Shown here one piece after another: positions 62,005 to 64,000 of a stretch of 64,000 bases of DNA (positions are counted from its first letter, which is position 1; every line of letters starts with the position of its first letter). The translations under genes and the position numbers were made by a program. Below the pieces are notes generated by a model, which saw only the letters and a list, made by a program, of their open reading frames with translations, did no database searches and had not been told where the DNA came from. Source of the stretch: JADLHS01 sp964561105 (GTDB taxonomy: Bacteria; Verrucomicrobiota; Verrucomicrobiia; Limisphaerales; JADLHS01); NCBI GenBank assembly GCA_964561105.1, contig CAZLOH010000017.1:1-64000 (forward strand), given 5' to 3'.

Positions 62005-62721
62005 TCAAGTGGCTTCAATCGTATCGGGCGACATTGCCCGGCGCGGAACGCGCGCCCAAAGTTCCTGCACCACCGGGGCGCTTAACAACGCCAGCGCCCC
62101 AAGGAACAAAGGCCAGTTGAAGCGCACGGGCAGCAAATTACGCAACGCCTCCAGGCCCTCTCCGTTGATCCGCAAGGCATCTGCCATGAAGACGTATAGT
62201 GCCAGCGCCGCGCCGATGAAAGTCAAACTCCACACCCGGCCATTCGACAGCGCCGGAGGGTGAATGCGTTCAAACTGGGTGACCAATGTTCCCCACAGGA
62301 TCATCAAAGCCGCGATCAGCACCGGGGCAATGACGGGGCCCCACCACGGCAGTGGAATGAGAAACAGGATGTCCCAATCCAGCAGCGAACGCGGCCAGTC
62401 GCACATGACCTTGAGAAAAACGTAGTAGAAAATGTCCCACACGCCGAACGCCAGGACCGCATAACCCCAGCGGGCCCGCCAACTCCTTCCGGCCAGCACA
62501 CCGACGGTGAACAGCATCACCATCGTGGCGAATTCGCGGGCGAACTCGATTGGCCCAAAGCCGCCAATGATGGGCAGCGGATAGGCTTGGTAGGGGATGA
62601 TGCGGTCAATGTGCGTTCGCAAATAGAACACCACGGCGGATTCGACCCAGGCGAACGCGATGGCGAAGGCGACGACGGTTAACCAACGCCAACAGGATTC
62701 CAAGTTTCCGTTTTTTTGCAT
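62005..62721 (-). CDS. Polytopic membrane protein of unknown function, 238 aa
   Basis: About six hydrophobic segments. Recognisable stretches are WVESAVVFYLRTHIDRIIPY, VWDIFYYVFLKVMCDWPRSL, and LFLIPLPWWGPVIAPVLIAA. ATG 62721 gives MQKNGNLESCWRW; an upstream ATG at 62793 overlaps the 115-aa gene. No known family is recognised. It follows the 115-aa membrane protein and ferritin-like gene at close spacing, so probably one operon. Confidence 0.65.
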   Translation of the reverse strand: MQKNGNLESCWRWLTVVAFAIAFAWVESAVVFYLRTHIDRIIPYQAYPLPIIGGFGPIEFAREFATMVMLFTVGVLAGRSWRARWGYAVLAFGVWDIFYYVFLKVMCDWPRSLLDWDILFLIPLPWWGPVIAPVLIAALMILWGTLVTQFERIHPPALSNGRVWSLTFIGAALALYVFMADALRINGEGLEALRNLLPVRFNWPLFLGALALLSAPVVQELWARVPRRAMSPDTIEAT

Positions 62722-62725
62722 AAAT

Positions 62726-63073
62726 TCACGGTTTGGTTCGAAACCGGCGTCGCAAGAGGCAGAGCAATAATCCAATTCCAGCAGTTCCAGCAATACACAA
62801 AAATCCTCCTCCCCATATCCATCGGACCATTATTGGAAAGTTGTGACTTGCCCCGGCAAAGTTTCCCGCGACATCGTCACCGAAATCATGTCGCAAGCCG
62901 GGAGGCGGGATGATTGCGATCAAGAGACATTCGGCTGCTCCGATTCGCAGCGCCCATTTAAGAGGACACCAATTTGGCGACCTGACCAATAAGCTCAATA
63001 AGAACGGCAGGTAAACCGGGAGATAGAAGACGGCAAAATAGATTGCCGCAAAAATGTAGAGCACAACAATCAT
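62726..63073 (-). CDS. Small membrane protein, 115 aa
   Basis: Starts MIVVLYIFAAIYFAVFYLPV with three hydrophobic segments (residues ~1-25, 32-52 and ~90-108). ATG 63073 overlaps the ferritin-like stop (ATGA), supporting translational coupling. The longer frame up to 63283 is inside the ferritin-like gene and is rejected. Ends in Arg-rich LLRRRFRTKP. No function recognised. Confidence 0.6.
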   Translation of the reverse strand: MIVVLYIFAAIYFAVFYLPVYLPFLLSLLVRSPNWCPLKWALRIGAAECLLIAIIPPPGLRHDFGDDVAGNFAGASHNFPIMVRWIWGGGFLCIAGTAGIGLLLCLLRRRFRTKP

Positions 63074-63831
63074 TTGAATTCGCAGGTTGGCTTCGCCCAG
63101 AGCGCGACAAGGCGGGCGGGTTTCGAGGTTCGTCGAAGCGAACGAACAAAGCGCGTAAGTTGCCGCGTCACTTCCGAGTAGAACTCGGCCCGTGAACCAC
63201 CGATCACTTTCAAACACGGCGCGTGACTCGACCACAACACGGTGGCCGCGCCGTAGCCGCAAAGCAGAAATTGGATTCTCCAAAGCAAACCGCGCGGTCC
63301 CGGTCGTGGATTGCCGGAGGCCATGATGCGGTCGCGCTGGAAGGCCACATGCCCGGCCTCATCGCGGAGAATCAGTTCGCACATGGCCGCCAGCGGGCCG
63401 TCGGGCGAGTAATGTCGCAACAGGCGGTAGTAGGCCGTGCTGACCAGTTCGGTGAGCGTGAGTACCTGCAATTCAAAGCGCACGCCCAGCGCTCGACGGC
63501 ACAGGCAGAACGCGGTGAAACTCCAATGCGAGGTGATGATGCGCCCATTGAATCGTTTGACGGCGCAACCGAGCAGTCGCGCGTGTTCTGCTTCCTCTCT
63601 GAACCACAAGTCCACGATGGTGCGCATTTCCGCCGTGCTGCTGCGAAAGCCCTCGGCGTCGTACGCGATGAGCGAGGCCGGTCCACCACCGTCGCCCAGG
63701 CGAAATTCCTCAATGGAGTGCAGCATGGGTGAAAGGACGTGGTTGGGTACGTTGACCGGCGCGTTCCAATCCGGCTCGGGACGGTTTTGGCGGTTGCGTT
63801 GGAAGTGGTCAATCCATTTGGCGTAGTTCAT
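63070..63831 (-). CDS. Ferritin-like diiron protein
   Basis: 253 aa. Two metal-binding motifs on antiparallel helices: WFREEAEHARLL (E80, H83) and LILRDEAGHVAF (E158, H161). Intervening E120 (VRFELQVLTLTELV) and E128 may complete a four-helix diiron site, as in ferritin-like or AurF/P-aminobenzoate N-oxygenase-like enzymes. A ribosome site GGGAG is seen just upstream of ATG 63831. Located directly after ispH and before two small membrane proteins, so a membrane-associated oxidation of an isoprenoid or lipid is conceivable; this is inference. Confidence 0.78.
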   Translation of the reverse strand: MNYAKWIDHFQRNRQNRPEPDWNAPVNVPNHVLSPMLHSIEEFRLGDGGGPASLIAYDAEGFRSSTAEMRTIVDLWFREEAEHARLLGCAVKRFNGRIITSHWSFTAFCLCRRALGVRFELQVLTLTELVSTAYYRLLRHYSPDGPLAAMCELILRDEAGHVAFQRDRIMASGNPRPGPRGLLWRIQFLLCGYGAATVLWSSHAPCLKVIGGSRAEFYSEVTRQLTRFVRSLRRTSKPARLVALWAKPTCEFK

Positions 63832-64000
63832 GGCATTTCTCCCTGGTTGAATTGTTGAGCTTGATGGCGATGGCGGTCAGAGATCGTTCGACGCCGGCGA
63901 TGACCGTGTCCGGGGTGGAGGTTCCGGCCGTGATCCCAGCCGTGTCATTGGGGCGGAACCAAGTTTCGTGGAGGTCGGCAGCGGTTTGAACGTGATGCAC
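63809..64000 (-). CDS. ispH: 4-Hydroxy-3-methylbut-2-enyl diphosphate reductase, C-terminal fragment
   Basis: Only the last ~63 residues lie in the window; the 5' part continues past the right edge. HHVQTAADLHETWF followed by AGITAGTSTPDTVIAGVERS is the C-terminal IspH (LytB) block, including TAGTSTPD of the substrate site. IspH is the last step of the non-mevalonate isoprenoid pathway. Its end overlaps the start of the ferritin-like gene by 23 nt. Confidence 0.82.
   Translation of the reverse strand: MHHVQTAADLHETWFRPNDTAGITAGTSTPDTVIAGVERSLTAIAIKLNNSTREKCHELRQMD

Overview
The window looks like chromosomal DNA of a Verrucomicrobiota bacterium, most likely of the Pedosphaera/Limisphaera type (subdivision 3). 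This is inferred from gene content, not from a marker gene. The pointers are a tandem pseudopilin cassette with an oversized PilX-like protein, several very large secreted proteins with LamG, Ig-like and LRR modules ending in FxFR-type tails, a CBS-domain pyrophosphatase, and high GC (roughly 60% by eye). No rRNA, CRISPR array, insertion sequence or prophage was seen. Genes are packed closely, many with 4-nt ATGA or GTGA overlaps, and no gap between genes exceeds about 300 bases.

Layout. 0.1-6.7 kb: an orphan DNA methyltransferase; a WbpA-type UDP-sugar dehydrogenase and WbpP-type epimerase pair for surface polysaccharide; PlsY; a fused GNAT-aminotransferase; a rhodanese. 6.9-8.35 kb: proA and tRNA-Arg(ACG). 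8.4-31.2 kb: a type IV pilus/type II secretion-like block on the + strand with two PilB/GspE ATPases flanking PilT, then PilC, a BrnT/BrnA-like toxin-antitoxin pair with its own AT-rich promoter, five pseudopilins, a 1318-aa PilX-like protein and a 2574-aa subtilase. 31.3-38.2 kb: nadA, a CBS pyrophosphatase, a membrane protein, the PiT phosphate transporter with its DUF47 partner, and a halogenase-like flavoprotein.

38.2-43.3 kb (minus strand) holds the most interesting locus: a WXG100-like 90-aa protein, a coiled-coil protein, a second small helical protein with the same W-x-D-x5-F-x3-F spacing, and a 1317-aa membrane-anchored FtsK/SpoIIIE ATPase with one intact and two apparently degenerate ATPase modules. 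Together they resemble a minimal type VII (ESX-like) secretion locus in a diderm phylum. The FtsK gene also carries an in-frame palindromic DNA insert just before Walker B.

43.4-64 kb: a chorismate-lyase-like protein with a parallel beta-helix protein; a HemN-like radical SAM enzyme, an S10 carboxypeptidase and a PQQ-type propeller; an Ig-like secreted protein; a GmhB-like phosphatase and glmS; a 1.7-kDa-scale (1714-residue) LamG/Ig/LRR surface protein; four small membrane proteins; a ferritin-like diiron protein; and the 3' end of ispH at the right edge.

Working together: proA, nadA, glmS, ispH, plsY and the phosphate genes are housekeeping metabolism. The 8-31 kb block probably assembles an envelope-spanning pseudopilus and may export the large secreted proteins. 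The 38-43 kb locus is a candidate separate export machine.
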